NCBI RefSeq assembly: GCF_900101915.1
Contig: NZ_FNAL01000012.1
Span: forward strand, 21,201-85,200
Direction: 5' to 3'
Origin: Psychrobacter pacificensis
GTDB taxonomy: Bacteria > Pseudomonadota > Gammaproteobacteria > Pseudomonadales > Moraxellaceae
Length of the DNA: 64,000 bases
Shown here: positions 63,763-64,000 of the stretch, one piece after another
Position numbering within the stretch: position 1 is the stretch's first letter
Layout of the letters: each line of letters starts with the position of its first letter
Translations under genes and position numbers: made by a program
The notes under the pieces: generated by a model
Told to the model about the DNA's origin: nothing
The model's database searches: none
Seen by the model: only the letters and a program-made list of their open reading frames with translations

Positions 63763-64000
63763 AATTATTAAGCCACCTGCCTGTACTCAGCAGGTGTCAT
63801 ATCATTAAGTGAATCATGGGGTCTTTCGTTGTTATAAACCTTGATCCAGTCTTCAGTCAGCATATTGACCTCGTTTAAATTGTTGAAAAGGTAGCAATCT
63901 AAAACCTCATTGCGATAACTGCGATTAAACCGTTCAATATAAGCGTTCTGATAAGGACAGCCAGGCTCGATATAATCAATATAGATGCCATGAGCTGATG
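63717..64000 (-). mobile_element. IS3-family insertion sequence, partial
   Basis: The window ends inside an insertion element reading toward the left. Its terminal end lies in the last bases of the pirin frame, roughly 63717-63725, with ATACCCC near 63733 typical of IS3-family ends. A hairpin, CACCTGC...GCAGGTG, lies at 63774-63796. The target duplication and other end are outside the window. Confidence 0.75.
63768..64000 (-). CDS. IS3-family transposase OrfB, C-terminal end (partial)
   Basis: The minus-strand frame, open to the window edge, encodes the end of the integrase-type transposase: EPGCPYQNAYIERFNRSYR contains the catalytic Glu of the DDE triad, followed by EVLDCYLFNNLNEV, then VYNNERPHDSLNDMTPAEYR and a stop. 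This is typical of IS407/IS3-group OrfB. Only the last 77 or so residues are in view. Whether the element is intact cannot be told. The stop lies about 45 bases from the element's presumed end. Confidence 0.9.
   Translation of the reverse strand, partial: SAHGIYIDYIEPGCPYQNAYIERFNRSYRNEVLDCYLFNNLNEVNMLTEDWIKVYNNERPHDSLNDMTPAEYRQVA

Overview
The window is a chromosomal segment of a gammaproteobacterium, most likely a Psychrobacter or close Moraxellaceae relative. This rests on the gene complement (argS followed by a SPOR protein, DUF2788, cmoAB, an orphan ispA, type B L31), on the style of the protein sequences and on the moderate G+C. The species call is inference; there is no rRNA, and I found no tRNA. 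Most of the window is ordinary core genome in short operons on both strands, separated by clear intrinsic terminators.

Layout. 0-8 kb: nfuA (Fe-S carrier), a small AT-rich membrane protein, then an NAD-salvage operon of NMN adenylyltransferase-Nudix, nicotinamide phosphoribosyltransferase and an overlapping SGNH hydrolase; next rpmE2, a YceI protein and a COG4315 lipoprotein. 8-18 kb: an orphan FAD oxidoreductase, a LOG protein, an alpha/beta hydrolase, an exonuclease-DUF3820 protein, an M23 peptidase, phoBR with a three-repeat Pho box at the end of dtd, psd, an HD phosphohydrolase and an isochorismatase-like hydrolase. 18-29 kb: fadBA, ispA, a DUF72 protein, a lipoprotein, sodB, rdgB and tig. 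29-36 kb: the full urease cluster ureD-A-(BC)-E-F-G-hupE on the minus strand, lying exactly between tig and clpP-clpX, which are neighbours in most bacteria. 36-50 kb: clpPX behind a heat-shock-like promoter, an SDR, an orphan PTS-type EIIC, SPOR protein, argS, DUF2788, a truncated DUF1176 protein, cmoAB, msrA, tpm, a DUF1499 remnant and a lytic transglycosylase. 50-64 kb: an acidic protein, a DUF4062-like protein, murI, DUF1285, ETF-ubiquinone oxidoreductase, a 1.4-kb gene-poor stretch with a palindromic repeat and decayed coding sequence, a DUF4212/sodium symporter pair, a small membrane protein, a rhomboid protease, a 5'-nucleotidase, pirin, and the end of an IS3-family element that has replaced the 3' end of pirin.

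How the genes work together. NadV makes NMN from nicotinamide and NadM makes NAD from it, while the Nudix domain can clear ADP-ribose. FadBA feeds electrons through ETF to the ETF-ubiquinone oxidoreductase encoded 33 kb away. The urease cluster supplies its own assembly factors and a HupE/UreJ nickel permease, but no urea transporter is visible. Tig and ClpXP form the usual folding and proteolysis pair.

The least ordinary items are a fused UreB-UreC urease polypeptide with extra loops, a PhoR without membrane segments, the NadM/NadV/SGNH operon, and a terminator-ended structured region upstream of clpP that may be a small RNA. I saw no CRISPR array, prophage or clear defence island.
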